In this document: piece by piece, positions 25,567 through 33,788 of the stretch
Position numbering within the stretch: the stretch's first letter is position 1
Layout of the letters: the number at the start of each line of letters is the position of its first letter
Assembly (NCBI GenBank): GCA_963732345.1
Contig: CAVSZI010000018.1
Span: 124,001 to 188,000, forward strand
DNA length: 64,000 bases
Direction: 5' to 3'
Source of the DNA: Bog-532 sp963732345
GTDB taxonomy: Bacteria > Actinomycetota > Actinomycetes > Streptosporangiales > Streptosporangiaceae
Notes under the pieces: generated by a model
Told to the model about the DNA's origin: nothing
Database searches by the model: none
Seen by the model: the letters and a program-made list of their open reading frames with translations, nothing else
Translations under genes and position numbers: made by a program

Positions 25567-26969
25567 GGCATCCCCTCGAGTTGGTCATCGGCTGGGCATC
25601 GGCGTCTGGTCACGTATTGTTCGGCGAATTCGGCCACGCGGCGGCGGATATCGGCGGGCATTCCCGCGCGGCCGAGGGCCGCGTCCGCCGCCTCGAAGCA
25701 CTGCTGGCTGGCGCGGGCGATCACCGGATCGGCCGGGCCGTCCCGTGCCGCCCGCCGCCACGGGTTCCGCTGTAGCGCGCGATCATTCGCGTGATGGCCG
25801 TTATGGTTGCTGCTCACCGTGCGAGTCTGGCTCTCGCCCGGCGATTTGCTATAGCCGAACGGACCTGGGCCGGAAGCCACACCGACGGCGACGCGCTCCT
25901 GGCCGGCCCACAGCGGTTCAGTCGCGGCCATCGCGTCGTCGGCGGCGCGCGGATCCTCGAACAGGGCCCAGGCGACCGCCGCCGGGACGATCCAGCCGTC
26001 CCCGGGCTGCGCGTCGATCATCCGCAGTTCCAGGTGGCCGCGCGGGCGCACCGGGGGGAACAGCGTGGACAGATGGTAGGTGAGGTCATCCACGGAGGGC
26101 GGTCGCTGACCGTTGCTGCCGCCGCGCAGCCAGCCGCGGAAGGTCAGCCCCCGGGGTGCCACCCAGGACCGCGAACCGGGCCGGCGGAGCAGCATCAGCT
26201 CGGCGTCCAGCGAATAGGCGGTGTAGACGTCGCGCGGATCACCGTCGGTGGCCGGCGGCAGGGTGCGCCCGGGGTCGAGGTGGCCCCACACCTCCTGGCG
26301 GGTGGACCGCCAGCCGGACAGCCGGCCCTGCCGCAGCGCGGAGTTGGCGAACGCGGCCACCAGCACGGGGCCGATGCGGTGCGCGAGCGACCAGCGCCAG
26401 CGGTACCCGCCGGTAGCCGCGGTGTCCAGCCCGGCGTCCAGGCAGACCTGCACGGACGCGGTGTTGCACATCATCTCGCGGCCCCAGGGACCGGTGCGAT
26501 CGAAGAACTCCTCCATCGCCGCGTAGCGGGGCAGTTGCAGCACGCGGCGGGGAGGGCGGAGCGGGTCGTAGCCGTACCCCTGCAGGGCCAGGCCCGCGCG
26601 CCGAACGGTCTCGCGCAGGGTGGTCATCTCGCGGCGGACGGCCGTCACGCACTCGCCGAGGCTGTCGGCGGGGGCGGAGCTAAGTTCCAGCTGGCCACCG
26701 GGTTCCGTGGTGAGAATGCTCCCGGTGGGCAGCGCGGCGGGGGAGGGGAGGACGGCCGGGGCGGCGAGATCGGCAACGGCCGGGAAAATGCGCTCCGCCG
26801 GGACGGGGAGCGCGGGATCGCGGGCGTCGCGGACCAGCCACTCGAGTTCGACACCGACCCGCCGTGGCGGCCCGGTCTTGAAGCAGATGCCGTGAACGTG
26901 TGCCTCGGCCTCGTCCTCGGTCAGCTTGCCATTCCGCGGTTCGTTAGCTGGCCAGGTCACAGGGTCCAC
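25563..26969 (-). CDS. egtA: glutamate-cysteine ligase of ergothioneine synthesis
   Basis: 468 residues of the GCS2/EgtA family, which makes the gamma-glutamylcysteine used by EgtB. Seen: RRVGVELEWLV, the substrate region LSSAPADSLGECVTAVRREM, the PLRPPRRVLQLPRYAAMEEFF stretch in parts, MCNTASVQVCLDAG, FANSALRQGRLSGWRSTRQ and HLELRMIDAQPGDGW. GTG 26969 is chosen because the region before it is not conserved; a TTG at 27041 would add 24 residues. A low-GC, Asn/Ser-rich stretch (YSKSPGESQTRTVSSNHN) interrupts the C-terminal part near 25800-25860. It is first of the four overlapping egt genes. Confidence 0.88.
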   Translation of the reverse strand: MDPVTWPANEPRNGKLTEDEAEAHVHGICFKTGPPRRVGVELEWLVRDARDPALPVPAERIFPAVADLAAPAVLPSPAALPTGSILTTEPGGQLELSSAPADSLGECVTAVRREMTTLRETVRRAGLALQGYGYDPLRPPRRVLQLPRYAAMEEFFDRTGPWGREMMCNTASVQVCLDAGLDTAATGGYRWRWSLAHRIGPVLVAAFANSALRQGRLSGWRSTRQEVWGHLDPGRTLPPATDGDPRDVYTAYSLDAELMLLRRPGSRSWVAPRGLTFRGWLRGGSNGQRPPSVDDLTYHLSTLFPPVRPRGHLELRMIDAQPGDGWIVPAAVAWALFEDPRAADDAMAATEPLWAGQERVAVGVASGPGPFGYSKSPGESQTRTVSSNHNGHHANDRALQRNPWRRAARDGPADPVIARASQQCFEAADAALGRAGMPADIRRRVAEFAEQYVTRRRCPADDQLEGMP

Positions 26970-27193
26970 CGTCCGCAGTGTTGAGCAGAGATTCTTTGCT
27001 GGACCGTAGCAAAGGGGTCTGACGAAACGGAGTTTGCCCAAATACGGTCGTACCCGGCGCCTGCGCTGGCGAGCCGGGCGTTGCCGTTCCTGTTCCTGAT
27101 CAGGTCCGGGGGCTCCGTTCTGGTGGCCACGTGCACGTCGCAGCTACAACGATGCCACAGCGGCCCCGATTCCCCTCGGGGGTGCCCCGGGGG

Positions 27194-28426
27194 TCAGGCG
27201 CCACCCGTGGCGCGGACGGTGATCCGGCCCGCTGGGCCCGCGGGGCCCGCCGGGTCCGCGGGGCCCGCAGGCCCGGCCTGGACGGTGCCGACGACCGCGG
27301 CCTCGGCCCCCTGCGCCCGCAGGTCGTCGCGCAGGCCGTCCATCGCGTCCGGGGCGACCGCGATCAGCAGCCCTCCGGACGTCTGGGCGTCGTGCAGCAG
27401 GACGGCCGCGACCGGGTCGGTGTCCGGCTCGATGTCGACGGCGTCCGCCAGGTAGGACGTGTTGGCGCGGGTGCCGCCGGAGATGAACCCAGCCGCGGCC
27501 AGGCCCGCCGCGCCGGGCAGCAGCGGCACCTGGTCGGCCCAGACTTCGGCGGCCGCGCCGCTCGCGCGCAGCATCCGGTGCAGGTGGCCCAGCAGGCCGA
27601 AGCCGGTGACGTCGGTCGCCGCCACGGCCCCGGAGCGCAGGGCCGCCTCGCTGGCCGCCGCGTTCAGCGTGGTCATGGCCGTCACCGCCGCCGCCAGCAC
27701 CTCCGGGGGCGCCGCGCCGCGCTTGTGGGCCGTCGCCACCACCCCGGTGCCGACGGGCTTGGTCAGGATGAGCAGGTCGCCGTCCCGCGCGCGGTCCACG
27801 GTCAGCAGCCGCCGCGGGTCCGCCATCCCGACCACGGCCAGACCGTACTTGGGCTCCGGATCGTCGATGGTGTGGCCCCCGACGACCAGGCAGCCCGCGG
27901 CCGCGGCCGCCTCCGCGCCTCCGCGCAGCACGTCGGCGAGCATCTCGACCGGGAGCGTTTCGCCGGGCCAGGCCGTCAGATTGAGGGCGATCACCGGCTT
28001 GCCGCCCATCGCGTAGACGTCCGACATCGCGTTGGCGGCGGCCACCCGGCCCCAGTCGCGCGGATCGTCGACGATGGGGGTGAAGAAGTCGGTGGTGAGC
28101 ACCAGTGCGCGGTCCTCATCCAGGCGCAGGACGGCGGCGTCGTCGCCCTCGGCCGCGCCGACCAGCAGATCGCCCGCCGCGGGCACGAGGCCACCGGGAC
28201 GGCCCGCACCCGTGCCGAGCGTCGCCATCAGCTGATCCAGGGCCGACAGCGGCAACTTGCACGCGCAGCCCGCGCCGTGTGACAGCGACGTGAGCCTGAT
28301 CCGCGCGCCGGACTGGCCGCTCGCCGAGCCGCCGGACTGGCCGCTCGCCGAGCCGCCGGACTGGCCGCTCGCCGAGCCGCCGGACTGGCCGGCCGTCGGT
28401 CCCGCTGCCGCCCTGTCGTTATTCAC
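27194..28426 (-). CDS. selD: selenide, water dikinase (selenophosphate synthase)
   Basis: 410 residues. The catalytic Cys54-Ala-Cys56-Lys57 in GAGCACK corresponds to Cys17/Lys20 of E. coli SelD; LTTDFFTPIVDDPRDWGRVAAANAMSDVYAMGG appears in consecutive pieces, followed by NLTAWPGE, GGHTIDDPEPKYGLAV, TDVTGFGLLGHL and LLHDAQTSGGLL. It makes selenophosphate from selenide and ATP. The N-terminus has three-plus GQSGGSAS repeats and the C-terminus an AGPAGPAD insert, both outside the core. GTG 28426 follows GGGAG. It lies 225 bp upstream of egtA on the same strand. No selA, selB, tRNA-Sec or selenosugar synthase gene is in the window. Confidence 0.92.
   Translation of the reverse strand: MNNDRAAAGPTAGQSGGSASGQSGGSASGQSGGSASGQSGARIRLTSLSHGAGCACKLPLSALDQLMATLGTGAGRPGGLVPAAGDLLVGAAEGDDAAVLRLDEDRALVLTTDFFTPIVDDPRDWGRVAAANAMSDVYAMGGKPVIALNLTAWPGETLPVEMLADVLRGGAEAAAAAGCLVVGGHTIDDPEPKYGLAVVGMADPRRLLTVDRARDGDLLILTKPVGTGVVATAHKRGAAPPEVLAAAVTAMTTLNAAASEAALRSGAVAATDVTGFGLLGHLHRMLRASGAAAEVWADQVPLLPGAAGLAAAGFISGGTRANTSYLADAVDIEPDTDPVAAVLLHDAQTSGGLLIAVAPDAMDGLRDDLRAQGAEAAVVGTVQAGPAGPADPAGPAGPAGRITVRATGGA
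28307..28390 (-). repeat. 24-bp tandem repeat, three and a half copies, in selD
   Basis: GCCGGACTGGCCGCTCGCCGAGCC (plus-strand sense) starts at 28307, 28331 and 28355, identical each time, followed by a 12-bp partial copy. It encodes the N-terminal GQSGGSAS units of SelD. Confidence 0.93.
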
Positions 28427-28722
28427 TGCGCTCCCATCCTCCGTCAGCCATCCCCTGGCGGCCGCCCGCCGGGGGATGGGGGCTCCCCCTGATGGACAGC
28501 ATCCGCCAACGTCCGTTCGGGATTATCAGCGGGTCCCGGCTTTCCCCGGCCCTTCCGCCACCATCCGCTGGTCGGTGCTGACGGAGCATTTGCTGCTATA
28601 GCGCATTATTGACAGCAGCGCCGCGAGTCCCGCCGCTCGTTCGATCTGTATGCACTCGATAACACGCCGTAATTGCCAAGATGACAGCGTGTGGTCGGGG
28701 GCTCTGACAGGATGGAACAACG

Positions 28723-29919
28723 ATGAAGGTGCCGGCCGTAAGGATCCCGAATATCCACCGCGGCAAGTCGGACGAACCGCCCGGGGTGGTCGCTACCGCG
28801 CGTCTGGACCGTCGGACGAAGAACCTCACCAAGCGGCTCTGCCCCGGCGATATCGCCATCATCGACCACACCGACCTGGACCGGGTCGCCGCCGACGCCC
28901 TGATCAGCCGGAAGGTGGTCGCCGTGGTGAACGCGGCGGTCAGCATGAGCGGGCGCTACCCGAACCTCGGCCCGCAGTTGCTGATGGACGCCGGTATCCC
29001 GCTCGTCGACGACGTCGGGCCGGACGTGTTCAGCCGGGTGCACGAGGGCGCGGCGGTCCGGCTCGACGGCGACACCCTCTACCTCGGTGAGCAGGTCGTC
29101 GCCAAGGGAACGCCGCAGACGGCCGAATCGGTCGCCGCGATGATGGCCGAGGCACGGGCCGGGATCGTCACCCAGATCGAGGCGTTCGCCGCCAACACCA
29201 TGGAGTTCCTCAAGCGCGAGCACGAACTCCTGGTCGACGGGGTCGTGCTGCCCGAGCTGCGCACAGTGATGGACGGCCGCCACGTACTCGTTGTGGTCCG
29301 CGGCTATCACTACCGCGAGGACCTGGCGGCTCTGCGGCCCTATATCCGTGAGTACCGGCCGGTCATGATCGGCGTCGACGGCGGCGCCGACGCGCTTCTC
29401 GAAGCCGGCTACATACCCGACGCCATCGTGGGTGACATGGACTCGGTCACCGACGAGACGCTGCGCTGCGGCGCCGAGCTCATCGTGCACGCCTACGCCG
29501 ACGGGCACGCGCCGGGCCTGATCCGCATCAAGGACCTCGGCCTGACCGCCGCGGTCTGCCCGGCCGCCGGTACCAGCGAGGACGTGGCCCTGCTCGTGGC
29601 GGACGGCAAGGGCGCGAGCCTGATCGTGGCGGTCGGCACGCACTGGACGCTCGAGGAGTTCCTCGACAAGGGCCGGTCGGGGATGGCGAGCACGTTCCTG
29701 ACCCAGCTCCGGGTCGGTACCAAGATCGTCAACGCCAAGGGCGTCAGCCGGCTGTACCGCAGCAGGATCTCCGGCTGGGCCCTGATCGTGCTGGCGCTCG
29801 CCGCCGCCGTGACCGTGCTCGTCGCGGTGGGCGCCTCGCCCGCCGAGCCCATCCTCATCAGATACTTCGACGCAACGTGGCATTCGTTCATCTCCTGGCT
29901 GACCGGACTATTCAAGTGA
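28723..29919 (+). CDS. steA: SteA-like cytokinetic-ring protein with thiamin-pyrophosphokinase-like fold
   Basis: 398 residues. The middle part has the thiamin pyrophosphokinase-like catalytic fold (VMIGVDGGADALLEAGYIPDAIVGDMDSVTDE in adjoining parts, then VCPAAGTSEDVALLVADGKG) and the C-terminus one hydrophobic helix (GWALIVLALAAAVTVLVAVG). In corynebacteria SteA forms a membrane complex with SteB that affects cell separation. It is followed by a MctB/SteB-like gene with a GTGA overlap, the conserved pair. Actinomycetes usually have it directly after recN; here an 8-kb block intervenes. True thiamin kinase activity is not expected for this branch. Confidence 0.85.
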   Translation: MKVPAVRIPNIHRGKSDEPPGVVATARLDRRTKNLTKRLCPGDIAIIDHTDLDRVAADALISRKVVAVVNAAVSMSGRYPNLGPQLLMDAGIPLVDDVGPDVFSRVHEGAAVRLDGDTLYLGEQVVAKGTPQTAESVAAMMAEARAGIVTQIEAFAANTMEFLKREHELLVDGVVLPELRTVMDGRHVLVVVRGYHYREDLAALRPYIREYRPVMIGVDGGADALLEAGYIPDAIVGDMDSVTDETLRCGAELIVHAYADGHAPGLIRIKDLGLTAAVCPAAGTSEDVALLVADGKGASLIVAVGTHWTLEEFLDKGRSGMASTFLTQLRVGTKIVNAKGVSRLYRSRISGWALIVLALAAAVTVLVAVGASPAEPILIRYFDATWHSFISWLTGLFK

Positions 29920-30944
29920 TTGATTTTCGGTACCACCTCGTCTCCATCGTCGCGGTTTTCCTGGCTCTTGCCGTGGGCATCGTGCTGGGCTCGACCGAGC
30001 TGCGCGGCGCCGCGCTCAGCGCGCTCGACCGCACCTCGAGCGCGCTGAGCGCGAAGCTGAACGCGGCCGACGCTGAGAACAGCGCGCTCCAGCAGGAGGT
30101 CAACGGGGACCGCGCGTTCGCGCAGGCGGCCGAGCCGGTCCTGCTGGCGCACCTGCTCGACGGCCAGCGCGTCGTCGTCATCACCGCTCCGGGCGCGCCG
30201 GCCGGCGTCGTCAACGGCGTCACGACCGCCCTCGGCGACGCGGGCGCGACAGTCAGCGGGCAGGTCGCCCTGTCGGCCAAGTTCGCCGACACCAGCGCCA
30301 GCAATCTGAGCCTGCTTGACCAGCTCACCCAGCGGGTGGTCCCGTCGGGCCTGACCCTGGCCAACGGGACCCCGCAGCAGCAGGCGGCGCAGGTCCTGGC
30401 CAGCGCGCTGGTGTCGTCGGGTTCGTCGTCCGGCGGGTCCGGCGGGTCCGGCAGCCATGCGGGGGACAGCGGGGCGGCCCAGACGATCCTGTCGAGCTAC
30501 TCAGCCGGCCAGTTCATCACGGTCACCGGCCAGCCCGCCCAGGGCGCGACGCTCGCCGTCATCGTGACCCCCTCCAGCGCCCCGGTAGACGGCAACTCCG
30601 ATCCGGCCAACCAGGCGATCGTCTCGCTGGCGCAGGAGTTCGGCACGGGCAGCCAGGCCACCGTGGTGGCCGGGCCGTCCAGCGCGTCGGGCCAGGGCAG
30701 CGCCATCTCGGCCGTGCGGTCGAGCGGGGCCGCGAACAGCGCGTCCACCGTGGACGACGCGGACCAGGTCACCGGCCAGATCGTCGTCGTTCAGGCGCTC
30801 CACCAGCAGCTGAACGGGCACAAGCCGGGCAGCTACGGTACACAGTCGGACGCGAACTCGGCTGGGCCCAGCCCGGCGCCCGTCCCGAGTGTGTCGCCGT
30901 CCGCCAGCACCAAGATCACCACTTCCGCGAAGGGAAAGAAGTAA
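29916..30944 (+). CDS. MctB/SteB-like membrane protein (annotated copper transporter family)
   Basis: 342 residues. The N-terminus IDFRYHLVSIVAVFLALAVGIVLGSTELRG is the family hallmark: a single membrane helix directly after the start. An external coiled-coil segment follows (LSAKLNAADAENSALQQEV), then an alpha/beta domain with VVVITAPGAPAGVVNGV and LAVIVTPSSAP. Mycobacterial MctB was linked to copper resistance, and the corynebacterial homologue is SteB, partner of SteA. Two Gly/Ser-rich inserts (GSSSGGSGGSGSHAGDSG and the C-terminal tail) look lineage-specific. GTG 29916 overlaps the steA stop (GTGA). Confidence 0.8.
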   Translation: MIDFRYHLVSIVAVFLALAVGIVLGSTELRGAALSALDRTSSALSAKLNAADAENSALQQEVNGDRAFAQAAEPVLLAHLLDGQRVVVITAPGAPAGVVNGVTTALGDAGATVSGQVALSAKFADTSASNLSLLDQLTQRVVPSGLTLANGTPQQQAAQVLASALVSSGSSSGGSGGSGSHAGDSGAAQTILSSYSAGQFITVTGQPAQGATLAVIVTPSSAPVDGNSDPANQAIVSLAQEFGTGSQATVVAGPSSASGQGSAISAVRSSGAANSASTVDDADQVTGQIVVVQALHQQLNGHKPGSYGTQSDANSAGPSPAPVPSVSPSASTKITTSAKGKK

Positions 30945-31939
30945 TGGCCAACGCCCGGGGCGCTGTGGCCCCGGCGGTCACGGCGGTCATCGCGGCGGCT
31001 GCCGCGCGGGCCGCGTACACGGCGCTCACCCGCAACCCGCCGGGCGGTGCGGAACGGTGGACGCGGACGAACCACCGAGGCGAGCCGGTCACCCTGCTGG
31101 AAGGCCCGGCGGCCGCGATCGCCGGCGTGATCGCGGCCGCGGCCGCCCCCCGGGTTCCGGCCCGGTCCCGGGCGGCGCTGGTGGCCGCCGCGACCGGAGC
31201 CGCCGCGTTCGGCGGTTACGACGACATCACCGGATCGGGAGACCGGCGCGGGTTCCGCGGCCACCTCGGCGCCCTAGCGCACGGCCAGGTCACGACCGGG
31301 GCGGTGAAGATCGGCGGCATCGGTGCGACCGGGGTCGCGGCCGCCGTGCTGAGCGGGGGACCGGCCGTGGACGTCGCGATCAACGCGGCCCTGGTCGCCG
31401 GATCGGCGAACCTGATGAACCTGTTCGACCTGCGGCCGGGCCGGGCTCTCAAGGTCGCCCTGGCCGCCGGTGTCCCGCTCGGGATCAGCCAGCTCGCCTC
31501 GGGTCCCGCTGGCCGCGCGTGGTCCGCTGAAGGGGCTGGGGCCGCCGTCGCGGCGCCGGTCGGGGCGGCTGTGGCGCTGCTCCCGGAGGACCTGGGTGAG
31601 CGGGCCATGCTGGGGGACGCCGGCGCCAACGCCCTCGGCGCGCTGCTCGGCGCGGCCGCGGCCGGCCGCCGGTCCCGCCGGAGCCGGATCGCCATCCTGG
31701 CCGGCGTTGCCGGCCTGAACGCGGCGAGTGAGGTCGTGAGTTTCACCCAGGTCATTCAGCGGACGCCGCCGCTGCACTGGCTGGACATGCTCGGCCGCCG
31801 CCCGGCCCACGCCGCCAATTCAGCCTGCCCCGCCCGGTCTGCTGTTCCGGACGTGACCGTTCCCGCGGAGCGCGGGTCGGAGGCGGCGGACCACGAGGCC
31901 CCCGAGCACAACGCCATGGCTGCGCCGCCCCCCCCATGA
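30944..31939 (+). CDS. MraY/WecA-like membrane glycosyl-phosphate transferase family protein
   Basis: 331 residues, rich in hydrophobic Ala/Gly helices. The signs of the polyprenyl-phosphate GlcNAc-1-P/MurNAc-pentapeptide transferase superfamily are the acidic pair GGYDDITGSGDRRGFRGHL, the NLMNLFDLRPGRA loop and GDAGANALGALLG near the C-terminus. It is smaller and more divergent than MraY or WecA, so the substrate is not assigned. The position between the mctB-like and murJ-like genes is conserved in actinomycetes, which points to cell-wall polymer work. The start shares one base with the previous stop (TAATG); the stop overlaps the next start (ATGA). Confidence 0.7.
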   Translation: MANARGAVAPAVTAVIAAAAARAAYTALTRNPPGGAERWTRTNHRGEPVTLLEGPAAAIAGVIAAAAAPRVPARSRAALVAAATGAAAFGGYDDITGSGDRRGFRGHLGALAHGQVTTGAVKIGGIGATGVAAAVLSGGPAVDVAINAALVAGSANLMNLFDLRPGRALKVALAAGVPLGISQLASGPAGRAWSAEGAGAAVAAPVGAAVALLPEDLGERAMLGDAGANALGALLGAAAAGRRSRRSRIAILAGVAGLNAASEVVSFTQVIQRTPPLHWLDMLGRRPAHAANSACPARSAVPDVTVPAERGSEAADHEAPEHNAMAAPPPP

Positions 31940-33618
31940 CCACGCCGGTGGCCGAGCGGGGGTCAGCTCGGCAGCCTGGTAGGGGGATCGGCCGGGCCGC
32001 CGCGGTCATCGGGGTGCTCACCGTGGTGTCCGGCGTCATCGGTTTCGGGCGCCAGCTCCTGTTCGCCCATACCGTCGGGGCCAGCTGCGTCGGCACCGCC
32101 TACACGACCGCCAACCAGGTACCGAACATCATCTACGACATCGTGCTCGGCGGCGCCCTGACCAGTGCGGTGGTCCCGGTCCTGGCCGGCCCGGCGGCGC
32201 GGGCCGCGGATGGGACGAACGGCGGCCCGGCCGATGCCCAGCGGATCGCATCGGCCCTGCTGACCTGGGCGATGCTGCTGCTGGTGCCGGCCGCCGTGGT
32301 GATCGCGCTGGTGGCCGGCCCGCTGACCGCGCTGCTCATCCCGGCCGCCCGCGGCTGTGGGCACGTGGCCACGCTGGCCCTCAGTGCGCGGATGCTGGTC
32401 GCGTTCGCGCCGCAGATCCCGCTGTACGGCCTCGCGGTCGTGCTCTACGGGATCCTCCAGTCGCACCGCCGTTTCACCGCCCCGGCGCTCGCGCCCATCC
32501 TGTCCAGCGTCGTGGTGGCGGGCGCGTATATCGGCTTCCAGGCCCTCGGACATGGCTACCAGAACCGGCCCGGCGCGCTGCCGTACAGCGCGGAACTGAC
32601 CCTCGCGCTGGGCACCACCGCGGGGGTGGCGGCCCTCGCCCTCACCGCGGGCGTTCCGGTGAGCCGGCTCCGGCTCGGGCTACGCCCCGCGCTGCGCTTC
32701 CCGGACGGCGTTGCGGCGCGCGTGCGCGGGCTGGCCGTGGTGGGCGTGATCACGCTCATCGCCCAGGACCTATCGACGATCGCGGCGATCGTGCTGGCCA
32801 ACGGCCACGGCGCGAGCGGCGCGCTCGTCCTGTACAGCTACGGCTGGCAGGTCTTCTTCATCGTCTACGCGGGCCTCGCGGTTCCGGTGGCCACCAGCGC
32901 CTTCCCGGTCCTGTCCGCGTGGGCCAGCGACCGCAGCCCGGCCGCCCGGGCGGAATTCGTCGCCACCAGTGCCGCCGCCAGCCGCGCGGTCATGCTCATG
33001 TCATGGCTGGGGGCCGCGGTGCTGGCCGGCGCGTGCCTGCCGCTCGCGCGCGTGTTCGCCACCCACGACGTCGCGCAGTCCAGCCAGCTCGCCGTCGCGC
33101 TCGCCCTGTTCGCCCCGGGCCTGGTCGGCTACGGGCTGACCGCGAACCTGTCCCGGGTGATGTTCGCCGCCGGGCGCAGCCGGATGACCGCCGCCGCGGT
33201 CGCCGGGGGCTGGCTGCTGGTGATCGTGGCCGACGTCGCCATCATCCCGTCCGTACCGCGGTCCTGGGTCGTTCCCGCGCTCGGCCTGGGCACCACGATC
33301 GGCCTGACCGTGGCCGGGATCGCGCTCACGGCCACGGTGGGCCGCGCGCTCGGGGGTGCCGCGCTGCGGGGTGTTCCGCGCGCCACGCTCGCCGGCCTGG
33401 CCGGTGGCCTGGCCGGGGCGGCGGCGGGCGCGGGAGTGTCCGCAGCCCTGCCGGCGCATGGTTTCCTGCCCAACGCGGCCGTCACGATACTGGCGAGTGC
33501 CGCGGCCGCGCTGGTGTTCCTCGGCGTGACGCTGCTCGCCGACGGCGGGGACCTCCGCGCCGCGGCCGGCCGCCTGCTCAGCCGGCTCCGCGCTCCGCGC
33601 CCGCAGGACGGAGCATGA
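31936..33618 (+). CDS. murJ: MurJ/MviN-like lipid II flippase family protein
   Basis: 560 residues with about 14 hydrophobic segments. The N-terminus GVLTVVSGVIGFGRQLLFAHTVGAS and the segment YTTANQVPNIIYDIVLGGALTSAVVPVLAG are the MurJ/MviN signature of the MOP exporter superfamily. It flips lipid-linked cell-wall precursors across the membrane. Many actinobacterial MurJ proteins have a long cytoplasmic kinase-like extension (MviN/CwsA region); this one ends directly after the membrane part. It overlaps its upstream gene by four bases (ATGA), and its stop overlaps a small repeat ORF in the same way. Confidence 0.85.
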   Translation: MTTPVAERGSARQPGRGIGRAAAVIGVLTVVSGVIGFGRQLLFAHTVGASCVGTAYTTANQVPNIIYDIVLGGALTSAVVPVLAGPAARAADGTNGGPADAQRIASALLTWAMLLLVPAAVVIALVAGPLTALLIPAARGCGHVATLALSARMLVAFAPQIPLYGLAVVLYGILQSHRRFTAPALAPILSSVVVAGAYIGFQALGHGYQNRPGALPYSAELTLALGTTAGVAALALTAGVPVSRLRLGLRPALRFPDGVAARVRGLAVVGVITLIAQDLSTIAAIVLANGHGASGALVLYSYGWQVFFIVYAGLAVPVATSAFPVLSAWASDRSPAARAEFVATSAAASRAVMLMSWLGAAVLAGACLPLARVFATHDVAQSSQLAVALALFAPGLVGYGLTANLSRVMFAAGRSRMTAAAVAGGWLLVIVADVAIIPSVPRSWVVPALGLGTTIGLTVAGIALTATVGRALGGAALRGVPRATLAGLAGGLAGAAAGAGVSAALPAHGFLPNAAVTILASAAAALVFLGVTLLADGGDLRAAAGRLLSRLRAPRPQDGA

Positions 33619-33788
33619 GAGGCCGGGACCTGCGGGGCCGGGACATGCGGGGCCGGGACCTGCGGGGCCGGGACCTGCGCGGCCGGGACCTGCGCGGCCG
33701 GGACCTGCGCGGCCGGGACCTGCGGGGCCGGGACCTGCGCGGCCGGGACATGCGGGGCCGGGGGCCGGGGGGAAGGTGGCGCGGGTGA
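33615..33788 (+). CDS. 57-residue pentapeptide-repeat micro-ORF
   Basis: Ten units of a 5-residue repeat (LRGRD or MRGRD, last one MRGRG) followed by PGGRWRG. The start ATG overlaps the murJ stop (ATGA) and the stop overlaps the GTG of the glycosyltransferase gene (GTGA), so a ribosome can step through all three genes without a gap. The DNA is a 15-bp tandem repeat, so copy number can change without breaking this coupling. The composition (Arg 40%, Asp, Gly, Leu) is extreme; regular Leu spacing recalls pentapeptide-repeat proteins, but ten short Arg-rich units need not fold. It may be no more than a translated linker. Confidence 0.45.
   Translation: MRGRDLRGRDMRGRDLRGRDLRGRDLRGRDLRGRDLRGRDLRGRDMRGRGPGGRWRG
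33618..33764 (+). repeat. 15-bp tandem repeat, about ten copies
   Basis: Units of GGCCGGGACCTGCGG with a few C/G and C/A variants (CTG to ATG in two units) fill the span between the murJ stop and the glycosyltransferase start. Confidence 0.93.

Noticed and set aside
16725..28390. CRISPR-like arrays from the regular repeats
   Set aside because: All repeat groups are gapless tandem repeats inside coding genes with triplet unit length; there are no spacers and no cas genes.
28427..28722. Possible tRNA-Sec or other RNA gene next to selD
   Set aside because: No cloverleaf with a CCA-compatible end or long extra arm could be drawn on either strand of the gap; only short GC hairpins are present.
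30944..31939. Calling the MraY/WecA-like gene mraY or wecA
   Set aside because: It is shorter and lacks several of the conserved residues around the acidic motifs; the neighbourhood is not a mur/dcw cluster, so only the superfamily can be given.
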